Shown here: positions 28,403 to 37,446 of the stretch, in pieces
Position numbering within the stretch: the first letter of the stretch is position 1
Layout of the letters: each line of letters opens with the position of its first letter
NCBI GenBank assembly: GCA_037384425.1
Contig: JARROA010000028.1
Coordinates: 24,493-88,492 of the forward strand
Source: Thiodiazotropha sp037384425
Lineage (GTDB): Bacteria; Pseudomonadota; Gammaproteobacteria; Chromatiales; Chromatiaceae
Direction: 5' to 3'
Length of the DNA: 64,000 nucleotides
The notes under the pieces: generated by a model
Database searches by the model: none
Told to the model about the DNA's origin: nothing
The model's input: the letters and a program-made list of their open reading frames with translations, nothing else
Position numbers and translations under genes: made by a program

Positions 28403-29008
28403 TTACAACTCGTCGGCATGATTCGCGAGATAGTCGGCAATACCGGAAGGTGAACGCTGAATACCGACATCACCCTTTTGCCACCCTGCCGGACAGACTT
28501 CTCCATGTTCTTCCGTGAACTGCAGGGCATCGATGATACGCAACATCTCATCGATGTTACGTCCCAGGGAGTTCTCATTCACGACCTGGTGTCTCACGAT
28601 GCCTCCCCGGTCGATCAGGAATGAGCCGCGGTATGCGACCTTTCCGTCCGGCGTCTCCACATCATAGGCCTTGCAGATCTGGTGGGTCAGATCGGCCACC
28701 AGAGGATATTTCACGGGACCGATGCCGCCAGCCTCGATCGCCGTGTTGCGCCAGGCATTGTGCGTGAACTGGGAATCGACGGAGCAACCGATCACCACCA
28801 CATTCCGGTTATGGAACTCTTCAAGACGGTGATCGAAGGCGATCAGCTCCGATGGACAGACAAAGGTGAAATCGAGCGGATAGAAGAAGAGCACCGCATA
28901 GCTGTCCTTGATCGTGGACTTCAGATTGAAGTTATCGACGATACTGCCATCTCCCAGTACTGCCGATGCGGTGAAATCAGGTGCTTCGCGACCCACTAGC
29001 ACTCCCAC
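28403..29008 (-). CDS. typical 2-Cys peroxiredoxin (AhpC/TSA)
   Basis: 201 residues. Peroxidatic Cys51 sits in FFYPLDFTFVCPSE; the resolving cysteine is in HGEVCPAGWQKG near residue 172. The conserved Trp/Arg of the fold (NAWRNT, GSFLIDRGGIVRH) are also visible. It reduces peroxides with thioredoxin or a related reductant. It lies in a cluster of redox-stress genes. Confidence 0.93.
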   Translation of the reverse strand: MGVLVGREAPDFTASAVLGDGSIVDNFNLKSTIKDSYAVLFFYPLDFTFVCPSELIAFDHRLEEFHNRNVVVIGCSVDSQFTHNAWRNTAIEAGGIGPVKYPLVADLTHQICKAYDVETPDGKVAYRGSFLIDRGGIVRHQVVNENSLGRNIDEMLRIIDALQFTEEHGEVCPAGWQKGDVGIQRSPSGIADYLANHADEL

Positions 29009-29078
29009 GGGTGACCTCCTCTATTGAAAACCGATACGAAGCCTGATCTTAGCATCGAACGGGAGCGGTTGTGTGGAA

Positions 29079-29106
29079 TAAAAAAGGGGGAGTCATCGAC
29101 TCCCCC
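29079..29106 (-). terminator. rho-independent terminator after the hemerythrin gene
   Basis: Minus-strand reading: a nine-base GC-rich stem (GGGGGAGTC / GACTCCCCC, 29086-29106) followed by a run of T (29079-29085). It ends the hemerythrin transcript before the peroxiredoxin gene. Confidence 0.85.
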
Positions 29107-29130
29107 TCGCGGACCTGATTTGAGGCATTC

Positions 29131-29577
29131 TCACACAGCGCGAGCCATCACTCCGGAGTTCTCCAGCGTGGGAATCAGAATCGACTCTTCGCGTTTGATC
29201 CTGTCCTCGATCATGTCAAAGATCTCAAAGGTATCGGCGATGAACTCATCGCTGAAATTGAAATCGCAGTTTTTCAGCCACTTGGCGTGGTAATTGTCGA
29301 ACTGCTTTCGCATGGGCTTTTGTCCGTTGAGGAAACCCCAAGCCATCGATTTCAGCTTGGGATCCTGATGGATCAGCAAGTCGGGATAGATCGACTTGTC
29401 CTGCTCGGCCATATGCCCTTTCATTTTCTCCGCCAGCTCACAGATAAGTTTGTGTGCAGTCATCGCGTTGGGACGGATGCTCAGCTGCTCTTTGGTCATC
29501 ATTGCCCTCAAGTCGCCGATCACGTCCAACATTTCAGCGTGACTGTCTTTTAGATTTTCTATTGCACTCACTTCCAC
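29131..29577 (-). CDS. hemerythrin-domain protein
   Basis: 148 residues, helical bundle. The metal-ligand pattern H..E..H...E..D is suggested by DSHAEMLDVIGDL, LICELAEKMKGHMAEQDKSIYPDLL and FDMIEDRIKREESILIPTLE, though spacing departs from classical hemerythrin, so it belongs to the HHE group. Such proteins bind a di-iron site and sense or store O2 or NO, or buffer iron. No signal peptide. Monocistronic, with its own terminator. Confidence 0.75.
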   Translation of the reverse strand: MEVSAIENLKDSHAEMLDVIGDLRAMMTKEQLSIRPNAMTAHKLICELAEKMKGHMAEQDKSIYPDLLIHQDPKLKSMAWGFLNGQKPMRKQFDNYHAKWLKNCDFNFSDEFIADTFEIFDMIEDRIKREESILIPTLENSGVMARAV

Positions 29578-29790
29578 CCTCCTGATGTTCTGCTTACGTC
29601 CATGGGTCGTTACAGCAGCAACACATGGATGTGCGGTTATGTTGACTGCCGATCTTTGCCGGTTACGTCCACGCTACCAATACTGAACCATTACACCAAG
29701 AATGGCAATAGGTACTTAATTTTATTAGTATTTTTGTATGAAATTACTTTCGGGTTAACCCTTGCGATTAACCATGGAACGTTAGGGTTA

Positions 29791-30351
29791 TCACTTATCC
29801 GGAGGAAGCGCCATGATCGCCGGTACGTTTCTCAGATAACCGTTGTAGTCCATCCCGTAACCGAACACATAGCGGTCTTCTACAGTCAGTCCGACAAAAT
29901 CCGCTTTGAAACCCACGCCCCTGTCGTGCAGTTTTTCCACCAACACGGCACTGTAGACCGCCTTCGCGCCGGCCTCGCGACACGCCTCGACAATCGCCGC
30001 CAAGGTGATGCCCTCATCCAGAATATCGTCGACCACCAGTACGGTTTGATCCCGCAGCGAGGTCCTGGGCTGGCCGATCCATTCCAGGTCCGCGCCCTCG
30101 GTGTTTCCCCGATAACGGGTCGCATGCACATAGTCCTGCCGCAGGGGGAAATTGAGTCGGGTCAGCAGATGTCCGGTCGGTATCAGAGCACCGTTCAAAA
30201 CGCTGAGGACAATCGGGTCCTCGCCTGACAGCCTGCCGGTGATCTCGATGGCGAGTCGGTCCATAGCCTGCTCGACCTGCTGTCGGGAATAGAGTTCATC
30301 GGCCATGGCAAGCATGTCGGCGGCATCTTTCTGTGTCATCGTTCGAGACAT
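29791..30351 (-). CDS. hpt: hypoxanthine-guanine phosphoribosyltransferase
   Basis: 186 residues. The PRPP-binding motif VLVVDDILDEGITL and the preceding LSVLNGALIPTGHLL loop identify a purine phosphoribosyltransferase; the DFVGLTVEDRYVFGYGMDYNGYLRNVP ending is typical for hypoxanthine/guanine types. Purine salvage. Starts three bases after nagZ, so both are co-transcribed; this nagZ-hpt pairing is common in gammaproteobacteria. Confidence 0.9.
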   Translation of the reverse strand: MSRTMTQKDAADMLAMADELYSRQQVEQAMDRLAIEITGRLSGEDPIVLSVLNGALIPTGHLLTRLNFPLRQDYVHATRYRGNTEGADLEWIGQPRTSLRDQTVLVVDDILDEGITLAAIVEACREAGAKAVYSAVLVEKLHDRGVGFKADFVGLTVEDRYVFGYGMDYNGYLRNVPAIMALPPDK

Positions 30352-30354
30352 TGT

Positions 30355-31404
30355 TCACTCCAGATTGAGGCTCAACGAGACAGCCTCAGGGTCGTAGGCC
30401 AGTTTTTCCACCGCCGACTTCCAGCGTGGATCCATCTGCAGTGCCTGATGGCTGAGTGGCTTGCGACCATGCATTCTGACCAGCCGCACGTGCGTCGCCG
30501 GATCGTCATAGGTCTTGAGATGATCCAGAACGGCCAGGGCGGCAGGCCGATTGTTGCAGATGAGCACCATATCGCATCCGGCCTGTAATGCCGCTTCGGC
30601 GCGAACCGCATAGCTGCCGGCGGCATCGGCAGCGGCCATATTGAGATCGTCACTGAAGATGATGCCCTGAAAACCGAGCCGTCCGCGCAACACTTTCTGC
30701 AGCCAGAAGTCTGAAAAACCCGCCAATCGGCTGTCGATCCTTTCGTAGATCACATGCGCCGGCATCACGGCCTCCATACCGGCCTGAATCATGCGTTCGA
30801 AGGGTCTCAGGTCGTCGATCTCGATATCCTCGAAGCGCCGGTTGTCCACCGGCAGCGCGGTATGCGAGTCGGCCTCGACGCCGCCATGCCCAGGGAAGTG
30901 TTTGCCCACCACGGCCATACCGGCGCTATGACAACCTTTCATCCAGGCATGCGCCAATCTGGCCACCACATCCGGATCCTTGGAGAAGGCCCGATCACCG
31001 ATCACCGTGCTCACCCCATGGGCCAGGTCGAGCACCGGTGCAAAGCTGAAATCGACCCCGCAGACGCGCAGTTCCGAGGCCATCAGCCACCCCCCCTCCT
31101 CGGCCAGCTTCAAGCCGCGTGCACTGTTGTGCCGATAGTGTTCACCGTACCAGGCTGCAGGCGGAAGATGGGTGAAATCGTCCCTGAAACGCTGGACCCG
31201 ACCTCCCTCGTGATCGACGGCGATCAGCAGATGAGGCGATCTGAGCTGATGGATCTCCTGGCAAAGCGCAGTCAACTGCGCACGCGAGGAGAAGTTGCGA
31301 CTGAACAGAATCACGCCACCCACAGCGGGGTGCTTCAGCAGCCTCGCTTCCTCCGCGCTGAGGGTCTCGCCCTCGAGATCGAGCATGACCGGCCCAAGAC
31401 TCAT
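30355..31404 (-). CDS. nagZ: beta-N-acetylhexosaminidase (peptidoglycan recycling)
   Basis: 349 residues of glycoside hydrolase family 3. The signature KHFPGHGGVEADSH (168-181), with the His-Asp catalytic dyad, and the nucleophile Asp in IIFSDDLNMAA are present. NagZ is cytoplasmic and removes GlcNAc from anhydro-muropeptides during cell-wall recycling. No signal peptide is seen. It is divergent from the FliL-like gene. Confidence 0.95.
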   Translation of the reverse strand: MSLGPVMLDLEGETLSAEEARLLKHPAVGGVILFSRNFSSRAQLTALCQEIHQLRSPHLLIAVDHEGGRVQRFRDDFTHLPPAAWYGEHYRHNSARGLKLAEEGGWLMASELRVCGVDFSFAPVLDLAHGVSTVIGDRAFSKDPDVVARLAHAWMKGCHSAGMAVVGKHFPGHGGVEADSHTALPVDNRRFEDIEIDDLRPFERMIQAGMEAVMPAHVIYERIDSRLAGFSDFWLQKVLRGRLGFQGIIFSDDLNMAAADAAGSYAVRAEAALQAGCDMVLICNNRPAALAVLDHLKTYDDPATHVRLVRMHGRKPLSHQALQMDPRWKSAVEKLAYDPEAVSLSLNLE

Positions 31405-31521
31405 CCTTTACAATGCCTCATTCAACATTTGGCGCAGTATGCCGCAAACAGGAGTGTGGAGAAACTCTCCTCGAGCGACATCGACTGCAATCAACCCCGT
31501 ATTGGAAGAGAGGACAACGCG

Positions 31522-31926
31522 GTGAATCTTTTGCGTCTCTTCAGCGTGATGCTGGCAGTGCTACTGGTCATCCCCCTCACTCTTCACGCCGAAGAGGAGA
31601 AGCAGGAACCGGCACCGATCCACTACTATCAGCTGAAACCCTCGCTGGTGGCCAACCTGGCCAGCAGCGGTCGATACGTTCGCTGCGACATCCAGCTGAT
31701 GACCCGGGATCAGGCCTTCCTGGAGGACCTCGGTCTGCACGATGCCGCCATCCGTCATACCTTGCTGTTACTGCTCTCCGAGCAGGATGGCAATCAGATC
31801 AAGACCCCCGACGGCAAGGAGGCGCTGCGCAAGGAAGCCCTGTCTCAAATCAATCGAATGTTGAAGGAACAGACAGGAAAGGCGGCCGTGGAGTCGCTCT
31901 TCTTCACTACCTTTTTCGTACAGTAG
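31522..31926 (+). CDS. FliL-family protein
   Basis: 134 residues from GTG 31522, preceded by AGAGAGGAC. An N-terminal signal/anchor helix (about 4-23) is followed by the FliL core: YYQLKPSLVANLASSGRYVRCDIQL, AIRHTLLLLLSEQ, TPDGKEALRKEALSQINRML and the closing FFTTFFVQ. FliL proteins sit around the flagellar stator, but no flagellar gene is in this window, so it may be an orphan paralogue. Its last 20 bases overlap the end of the convergent permease gene. Confidence 0.85.
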   Translation: MNLLRLFSVMLAVLLVIPLTLHAEEEKQEPAPIHYYQLKPSLVANLASSGRYVRCDIQLMTRDQAFLEDLGLHDAAIRHTLLLLLSEQDGNQIKTPDGKEALRKEALSQINRMLKEQTGKAAVESLFFTTFFVQ

Positions 31927-32713
31927 CCAGTCGGATATCGAGCCGGTCACGCAAGCGATCCCCCAGCAGGTTGAGGGAGAGCACCACCAGCACCATCGCC
32001 AGACCGGGCGCCAACACCAGATGCGGCGCCACCAGCATGTAGCTGGCGCCATCGCGTATCATGCTGCCCCAGGAGGCGTCAGGCGGCTGCACGCCGAGCC
32101 CGAGAAAAGAGAGTCCGGCTTCGGCAATCACCATGCCCGCGATACCGAAGGTGGCCTCGACGATAAGCGGTGCCATCAGCAATGGAAGCAGATGGCGGAT
32201 CAGGATGTAGCCTGTCGAGCTGCCCAGGGCGATCGCCGCCGTCACATGGTCGCGCCGTTTGAGTGACAGCACCTGGCCACGCACCAATCGGGCATAGCCG
32301 ACCCAACCCACCACCGAAAGGGCGATGATCAGATTGTCCAGTCCAGGCCCCATCACCCCGGCAAGCGCGATAGCCAGCAGGATCCCGGGGAAGGCCATGA
32401 AGATATCGATCACCCTCATCAGCAACAGTTCGGGCCAGCCGCCCCGATAGGCCGCGAAGAGTCCGACCGAGACCCCCACCAGCAGCGACAGCGCGACCAC
32501 CCCGAAGGCGACCAGAAATGAGGTCCGCGCACCCGCCAACAGTCGTTCCAGCACCGGCCGTCCCAGGTCGTCGAATCCCAGCAGCCCCGCACTCCCCGGC
32601 GGCTCCAGGATATGCTGCAGGTGAACCTGATTGGCGCCATCCGATACCAGATAGCCCCACATGGCGGCCAGCGCCCAGCAGGCCACCACCAGCATGGGCA
32701 GCCAGCGAAACAT
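31907..32713 (-). CDS. peptide ABC transporter permease (OppC/DppC-like)
   Basis: 268 residues from ATG 32713, which overlaps the previous stop (TGATG). Hydrophobic segments and the EAA loop (LPLLMAPLIVEATFGIAGMVIAEAGLSFLGLGVQPPDASWGSMI) identify the second permease of a dipeptide/oligopeptide importer. The frame extends upstream but only as shadow of the other permease. No ATPase gene follows; the next gene is convergent. The importer must use ATPases encoded elsewhere. Confidence 0.9.
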   Translation of the reverse strand: MFRWLPMLVVACWALAAMWGYLVSDGANQVHLQHILEPPGSAGLLGFDDLGRPVLERLLAGARTSFLVAFGVVALSLLVGVSVGLFAAYRGGWPELLLMRVIDIFMAFPGILLAIALAGVMGPGLDNLIIALSVVGWVGYARLVRGQVLSLKRRDHVTAAIALGSSTGYILIRHLLPLLMAPLIVEATFGIAGMVIAEAGLSFLGLGVQPPDASWGSMIRDGASYMLVAPHLVLAPGLAMVLVVLSLNLLGDRLRDRLDIRLATVRKR

Positions 32714-33642
32714 CAAACACTCTCCCCTCGGCGGGTACGCGGATCGACCACGCCATAGAGCAGATCGGTCAACGTATTGACCAGCACATAGGAGAGACTG
32801 ACGCAGAGGACACAACCCTGCACCACCGGGTAGTCCCGACGCTGGATGGCGTCGATCATCAGTGAGCCGATACCCGGCCAGTCGAAGACCACCTCGGTCA
32901 CCACCGCGCCACCCAGCAGGGCACCGAGCTGAATGCCGATCAGGGTCAGCACCGGCAGCCAGGCGTTGCGCATGGCATGTCGCCACAGCACCTGCCGCTC
33001 CGTCAGCCCCTTGGCCCGTGCCGTGCGCACGAAATCCTCCTCCAGCACCTCCAGCAGACTGCTGCGGATCATGCGCGCCAGAATGGCGGCGAATCCGGTG
33101 CCCAGCGTCAGCGCCGGCAGAATCAGACTGGAGGCCGTCTCACGTCCGCTGACCGGCGTCCAGCCCAGCCACAGGGAGAAGCACAGGATTAACAGGGGTC
33201 CGAGCCAGAAATTAGGCAGCGAGACACCCAGGGAAGAGAATCCCATGGCACCCCAGTCCCATCCGCTGCCGCGTCTGACAGCGGCCAGGGTACCGAGCGG
33301 CAGGGCCAGCAACAGGGCGCAGCCGAGGGCGGCGAGCGCCAGCTGCAGGGTCGCCGGCAGGCGTTCCGCCAACAGCCGGCTGACCGGCTGGTCGGAGTGA
33401 AGCGAATTGCCCAGATCGAGCTGCGCCACACCACCCAGGTAGTCCACCAGCTGCAGGGCGACCGGCTGGTCGAGCCCCAGGCTGGCGCGCAGCGCCGCCC
33501 GGTCGGCGGGGCGGGCCGACTCGCCCAGCATCACATCCACCGGGTCGCCTGGTATCAGGTGGATCAGCAGAAACACCAGACAGACCACGCCCAGGATCAC
33601 CAACAGGGCGCTCATCAATCTTGCGAGCAGGAAATGACCCAT
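32713..33642 (-). CDS. peptide ABC transporter permease (OppB/DppB-like)
   Basis: 309 residues from ATG 33642, beginning MGHFLLARLMSALLVILGVVCLVFLLIHLIPGDPVD, the classical OppB N-terminus. It carries the EAA-type loop (RTARAKGLTERQVLWRHAMRNAWLPVLTLIGIQLGALLGGAVVTEVVFDWPGIG). It forms the membrane channel with the following permease. It lies two bases after the stop of the YkuD gene. Confidence 0.92.
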   Translation of the reverse strand: MGHFLLARLMSALLVILGVVCLVFLLIHLIPGDPVDVMLGESARPADRAALRASLGLDQPVALQLVDYLGGVAQLDLGNSLHSDQPVSRLLAERLPATLQLALAALGCALLLALPLGTLAAVRRGSGWDWGAMGFSSLGVSLPNFWLGPLLILCFSLWLGWTPVSGRETASSLILPALTLGTGFAAILARMIRSSLLEVLEEDFVRTARAKGLTERQVLWRHAMRNAWLPVLTLIGIQLGALLGGAVVTEVVFDWPGIGSLMIDAIQRRDYPVVQGCVLCVSLSYVLVNTLTDLLYGVVDPRTRRGESV

Positions 33643-33644
33643 GG

Positions 33645-34130
33645 CTACTCGACGATCTCCACCGGGGTACCCACCTCGACCCAGTCGAATAAGGCCAGCA
33701 GGTCCCGATTGCGCATGCGGATGCAACCGTGGGAGACCGGCATGCCGATGAGCGACTCCTCGGGCGTGCCGTGGATATAGACATAGCGTCGCAGGGTATC
33801 GACCCGACCGCCCCGGTTGAAACCCGATTCGCAACCGGTCAGCCAGAGGATGCGGGTCAGAATCCAGTCCCGCTCGGGTTCGGTCAGCGCCAGTTCGTCC
33901 CGATAGATCTCACCGCTGGGCCTGCGCCCGATGAAAACGGTGTTTTCGGGGCAACCGGCACCGATCTTGAGTCGGATGCGATGCGGGCCCCTGGGCGTAC
34001 ACCCGCTGTCAGCCGTCTCACCGGCTCCGGCGCGGGCGGTCGATACCGGATAGAGCGCCACCGTCCTCCCCGCCTGCAGACAGATCAGCCGTTGTTGGCT
34101 CAACTCAATGCGCAGCTGCCGTTGGTGCAT
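33645..34130 (-). CDS. YkuD-family protein without signal peptide (L,D-carboxypeptidase/transpeptidase)
   Basis: 161 residues. The YkuD catalytic motif HGTPEESLIG...SHGCIRMRN is intact (His120, Ser133-His134-Gly135-Cys136, Arg138). The N-terminus (MHQRQLRIELSQQRLICLQ) is polar, with no signal peptide or anchor, unlike periplasmic L,D-transpeptidases. Small cytoplasmic YkuD proteins such as Acinetobacter ElsL act as L,D-carboxypeptidases on recycled murein tetrapeptides. The gene is embedded between a peptide-binding lipoprotein and two peptide permeases, with a 26-base overlap to the former, which supports a peptide-recycling role. Activity is inferred. Confidence 0.85.
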   Translation of the reverse strand: MHQRQLRIELSQQRLICLQAGRTVALYPVSTARAGAGETADSGCTPRGPHRIRLKIGAGCPENTVFIGRRPSGEIYRDELALTEPERDWILTRILWLTGCESGFNRGGRVDTLRRYVYIHGTPEESLIGMPVSHGCIRMRNRDLLALFDWVEVGTPVEIVE

Positions 34131-35628
34131 CGGAGGACTCCCTGGCGTCGGTGAAATGCATCTTCAGCAACCCATCATAGTTGCCGTCGGGTGAGAGGTT
34201 AAAGCCTACCACCCGCGGTCCCTGGATGGCGTACTGATCCTCGAACCAGAGCGGTACATAGGGCAGGTCCGCATGCAACTGCTCGGCGACCTGCCGATAG
34301 TAGTCCGCCTGCCGTTGCAGGTTCGGCGCCTGCTCAGCCAGACGCAGTAGGCTGTCTACACGCTCGCTGGCGTAGCGTCCCCGGTTGGCGCCCGCGGGGG
34401 GCAGCGCGTCGCTGGCGAAGATATAGCGGAAGATGTCCGGCGTGCGCAGACCCACCCAGCTGAGGCTGTAGAGCTGAAAATTGCCTGCCTTGATGTCACC
34501 GAAGAAGGTGCCCCAGTCGTAGCTTCTCAGCGCCACCTCGATGCCGACCGCTTTGAGCTGGCTCTGGATGATGGTGGCCAGGCGGATCCGGAAGGGGTCG
34601 CTGGAGGTCTTGTAGACCAGCCGCAGCGGCCGTTGCGGACCGTAACCGGCCGCCTCGAGCAGGCGTCTGGCGCGCACCGGATCGTAGGCATAAGGCTTGA
34701 GACCGGGATCACCGGCCCAGTGTTCGGGAGGAAACAGGGTCTCCGCCGTGCGGGCGGCGCCGCGCATGACCCGCTCGATGATCGCCTCCCGGTTGATGGC
34801 GTGGGCGATGGCCCGACGCACGCGCGGGTCGCTCAGGGCCGGGTCCTGCAGATTGAACCCGATGTAGGTGAAGTTGCTGCCCGGCAGTTGGAAGTGACTG
34901 CCCTCGCCTTCCCGTTTCAGGTAGTCGAGCAGCTCTGGCGAAAGATCGTTCTGCAGCAGGTCGATCTCACCGCGCAACAGTTTGAGTGCGCGCACGGTGG
35001 GATTTTTCACCTCCAACAGCCGGAAGCGTTGAGCATCCTCTCGACGCTCCAGCAACAGCATGCCGGGCTGCGATGCGTCCAACAGGCGAAACGGACCACT
35101 GCCGACCGGGTGGACTGAGAAGGGGTGTCCCGATGCGAGCAGTTCCGCCGGCAGAAGATTGAGCGTCATATAGGCCGGCAGCAGGGGATCGGGTCGCTCG
35201 AGAAAGAGGTCGAAGCGCTGTGCGTCGACCACCTCCAGCCGCTCGATGAGCGACAGGGCGTCACGCAGCGGGGAGGCGTTGGCGGGGTCGAGCACAAAGC
35301 GGTAGGTGGCGATCACATCCTCGACTGTCAGGCGATCACCGGTCACGAACTCACCCGCGGCAGCGGTCAGAGTGAAACGATAGTGACGGGGCGACAACTG
35401 CCGCCACTCGGCCACACCCGGGACGGGTTCGCCATGGGTATCGAATTCCACCAGCCGTTGGAAGAGCAGACGGTTGACCCGTTCCGAAGTGGCGTCGGTG
35501 GCATAACGGGGATCGAGATTCAGCGGCGCGGTGGCCAGTCCCATGCGGATGACGTCAGGCTCGGGCTCGGAGCAGGCGACGAGCGCCGACAGCACCAGCA
35601 GCATCAGAGCGATCCAGCCCAGGCGCAT
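34105..35628 (-). CDS. peptide-binding lipoprotein of ABC transporter (SBP family 5)
   Basis: 507 residues with a lipoprotein signal (LSALVAC, Cys19). Family-5 binding-protein features: LDPRYATDATSERVNRLLFQRLVEFD, VTGDRLTVEDVIATYRFVLD, PVGSGPFRL, DPRVRRAIAHAINREAIIERVMRGAARTAETLFPP and WEDQ-type end. It captures peptides in the periplasm for the two permeases downstream. MppA-like murein-peptide specificity is a hypothesis based on the YkuD gene and nagZ nearby. Confidence 0.92.
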   Translation of the reverse strand: MRLGWIALMLLVLSALVACSEPEPDVIRMGLATAPLNLDPRYATDATSERVNRLLFQRLVEFDTHGEPVPGVAEWRQLSPRHYRFTLTAAAGEFVTGDRLTVEDVIATYRFVLDPANASPLRDALSLIERLEVVDAQRFDLFLERPDPLLPAYMTLNLLPAELLASGHPFSVHPVGSGPFRLLDASQPGMLLLERREDAQRFRLLEVKNPTVRALKLLRGEIDLLQNDLSPELLDYLKREGEGSHFQLPGSNFTYIGFNLQDPALSDPRVRRAIAHAINREAIIERVMRGAARTAETLFPPEHWAGDPGLKPYAYDPVRARRLLEAAGYGPQRPLRLVYKTSSDPFRIRLATIIQSQLKAVGIEVALRSYDWGTFFGDIKAGNFQLYSLSWVGLRTPDIFRYIFASDALPPAGANRGRYASERVDSLLRLAEQAPNLQRQADYYRQVAEQLHADLPYVPLWFEDQYAIQGPRVVGFNLSPDGNYDGLLKMHFTDARESSDAPTAAAH

Positions 35629-35635
35629 CCGTGGA

Positions 35636-36103
35636 TTACCAGTCGCGATAGGGGTGCTTGATCAGGTTGGCGTTGTAATAGCGGGGGTCTTCGGAGACCT
35701 CCTCTCCCGCCCAATCGGGCAGCTCGAAGGGTTCGTCTTCCCGTTCCAGTTCGATCTCCGCCACCACCAGACCCTCATTGTCGCCATGGAAGACGTCGAG
35801 ATCCCACAGGTGATCGCCGCAGCGCACCCGGTAACGGGTCTTGTCGATCACGCTGCCGCTGACCAGGCTGGCGATGATCTCTTCGCCATCCTGTCTTGGA
35901 ATCTCGTATTCGTATTCGCTGCGCTTGATGCCGGCGGTGCCGCCCTTGATGTTGAGCTGAGCCCGGTCGCCATCGATGCGCACGCGGATGGTGAGCGCCT
36001 TCTGCGCCGTGAGATAACCCTGTTTCAGGCCTGCTTCCGACTCCACGCAGGAGCGCCAGTCATCGTTCACGACCAGAAATTTACGTTCGATTTCCAAACC
36101 CAT
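35636..36103 (-). CDS. CYTH-domain phosphatase (inorganic triphosphatase-like)
   Basis: 155 residues. The N-terminal EIERKFLV is the ExExK signature, followed by YLTAQKALTIRVRIDGDRAQLNIKG, YEYEIPRQDGEEII and KTRYRVRCGDHLWDLDVFHGDNEGLVVAEIEL, the beta-tunnel acidic and basic residues of the CYTH (adenylyl cyclase 2/thiamine triphosphatase) superfamily. In bacteria such short forms hydrolyse tripolyphosphate. It is packed two bases after rlmD and seven bases before the lipoprotein gene. Confidence 0.88.
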   Translation of the reverse strand: MGLEIERKFLVVNDDWRSCVESEAGLKQGYLTAQKALTIRVRIDGDRAQLNIKGGTAGIKRSEYEYEIPRQDGEEIIASLVSGSVIDKTRYRVRCGDHLWDLDVFHGDNEGLVVAEIELEREDEPFELPDWAGEEVSEDPRYYNANLIKHPYRDW

Positions 36104-36105
36104 GG

Positions 36106-37446
36106 TCAGACCTTCTCGAAGAGTGCGATGGATTCCACATGCGCGGTGTGCGGAAACATGTCCATGACGCCGGCGCTGAGCAGACGATAGCCCTGTTCAT
36201 GCACCAGAATGCCCGCATCCCTGGCCAGGGTGCCGGGATAGCAGGAGACGTAGACGATGCGCTCGGCACCCAAACCGGGCAGGTGTGCCAGCACCTCCTG
36301 CGCACCGCTGCGGGGCGGATCGAGCAGTACCTTGTCGAAGCGCTGCGTCAGCCAGGGCTCCTGCTCCAGGGTGTTATAGAGATTGGCGGTATAGAAGGTG
36401 GTATTGGATATGTTGTTGCGTTCGGCATTTTCCCGTGCGCGGGCCACCAGGCCCGCCTCCCCCTCCACCCCGGTCACGCTGCCGGTCTGGCGTGCCAGCG
36501 GCAGGGTGAAATTGCCGAGACCGCAGAACAGATCCAGCACCCGGTCCTCAGGTTGCAACTCCAGCATCTCCACCGCCCGGTGGATCATCTGGCGATTGAT
36601 GTCGCTGTTGACCTGGGTGAAGTCGCTGGGCAGGAAATGGAGCCTGAGATCGAATTCCGGCAGCTCGTAGGTCAGTTCAACGCCGACCCCGTCCAGCGGT
36701 CGCACCGTCTCCGGCCCGCCCTCCTGCAGATAGATTGAGACCCCGTGCCTGGGCCCGAATTCGCTGAGTAGGGAGAGATCTTCTGCACTGGGTGTTTCCA
36801 ACAAACGGAAAATCAGCACACAGGTCTCGTCGCCCATGGCCATCTCGATCTGCGGCACCTGGTTAGGGGCGGAGAGCCCATCGATCAAGGTGCGCAACTG
36901 CGGCAGCAGTTCGCCGACCCGGGGATGCAGGACGTGACAACAGGTGATATCGGCAACCCGCGAAGACCCCCGTTCACGAAAGCCCACCAGCGCCCCGCCC
37001 TTTTTCGGCACGTAGCGGACACCCAGTCGCGCCTTGCGGCGATAACCCCAGGCCGAGGCGCCGACCAGAGGGGGTAATACCTCGTCGGGCGCGACCTTGC
37101 CGATGTGTTTCAGTGCATCCAGCATGGCCTGCTGCTTGGCCTGGATCTGTGCCGCGTGCGCCTGGTGCTGGAGGGAACAACCACCGCAGATGCCGAACTG
37201 CTCGCAACGGGGTTCCACCCGCTCCGGCGAGGACTCCAGGACCTCGACCACCCGGCCCTCGTCATACTTGCGCCAGCGTCCGGTATAGAGGAAACGGACC
37301 CGCTCTCCCGGCAGCGAACCGTGAACGAAGGTGGCCTTGCCGTCCAGGTGAGCCACCCCCTTGCCGTCGTGGGTCAGGGACTCGATCGTCGCCTCCACCG
37401 GCTCGCTCGGAAGCCGGTTTCTCCTCCGCCTCCTTCCCATGCTCAA
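36106..37446 (-). CDS. rlmD: 23S rRNA (uracil-1939-C5)-methyltransferase
   Basis: 446 residues: TRAM domain (residues 15-75), an Fe-S motif CEQFGICGGCSLQH, then a SAM-dependent methylase with DLFCGLGNFTLPLA, LDPPRSGAQ and the catalytic Cys in VYVSCYPGTLARD. It methylates U1939 of 23S rRNA. It overlaps cysM by four bases. Confidence 0.95.
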   Translation of the reverse strand: MSMGRRRRRNRLPSEPVEATIESLTHDGKGVAHLDGKATFVHGSLPGERVRFLYTGRWRKYDEGRVVEVLESSPERVEPRCEQFGICGGCSLQHQAHAAQIQAKQQAMLDALKHIGKVAPDEVLPPLVGASAWGYRRKARLGVRYVPKKGGALVGFRERGSSRVADITCCHVLHPRVGELLPQLRTLIDGLSAPNQVPQIEMAMGDETCVLIFRLLETPSAEDLSLLSEFGPRHGVSIYLQEGGPETVRPLDGVGVELTYELPEFDLRLHFLPSDFTQVNSDINRQMIHRAVEMLELQPEDRVLDLFCGLGNFTLPLARQTGSVTGVEGEAGLVARARENAERNNISNTTFYTANLYNTLEQEPWLTQRFDKVLLDPPRSGAQEVLAHLPGLGAERIVYVSCYPGTLARDAGILVHEQGYRLLSAGVMDMFPHTAHVESIALFEKV

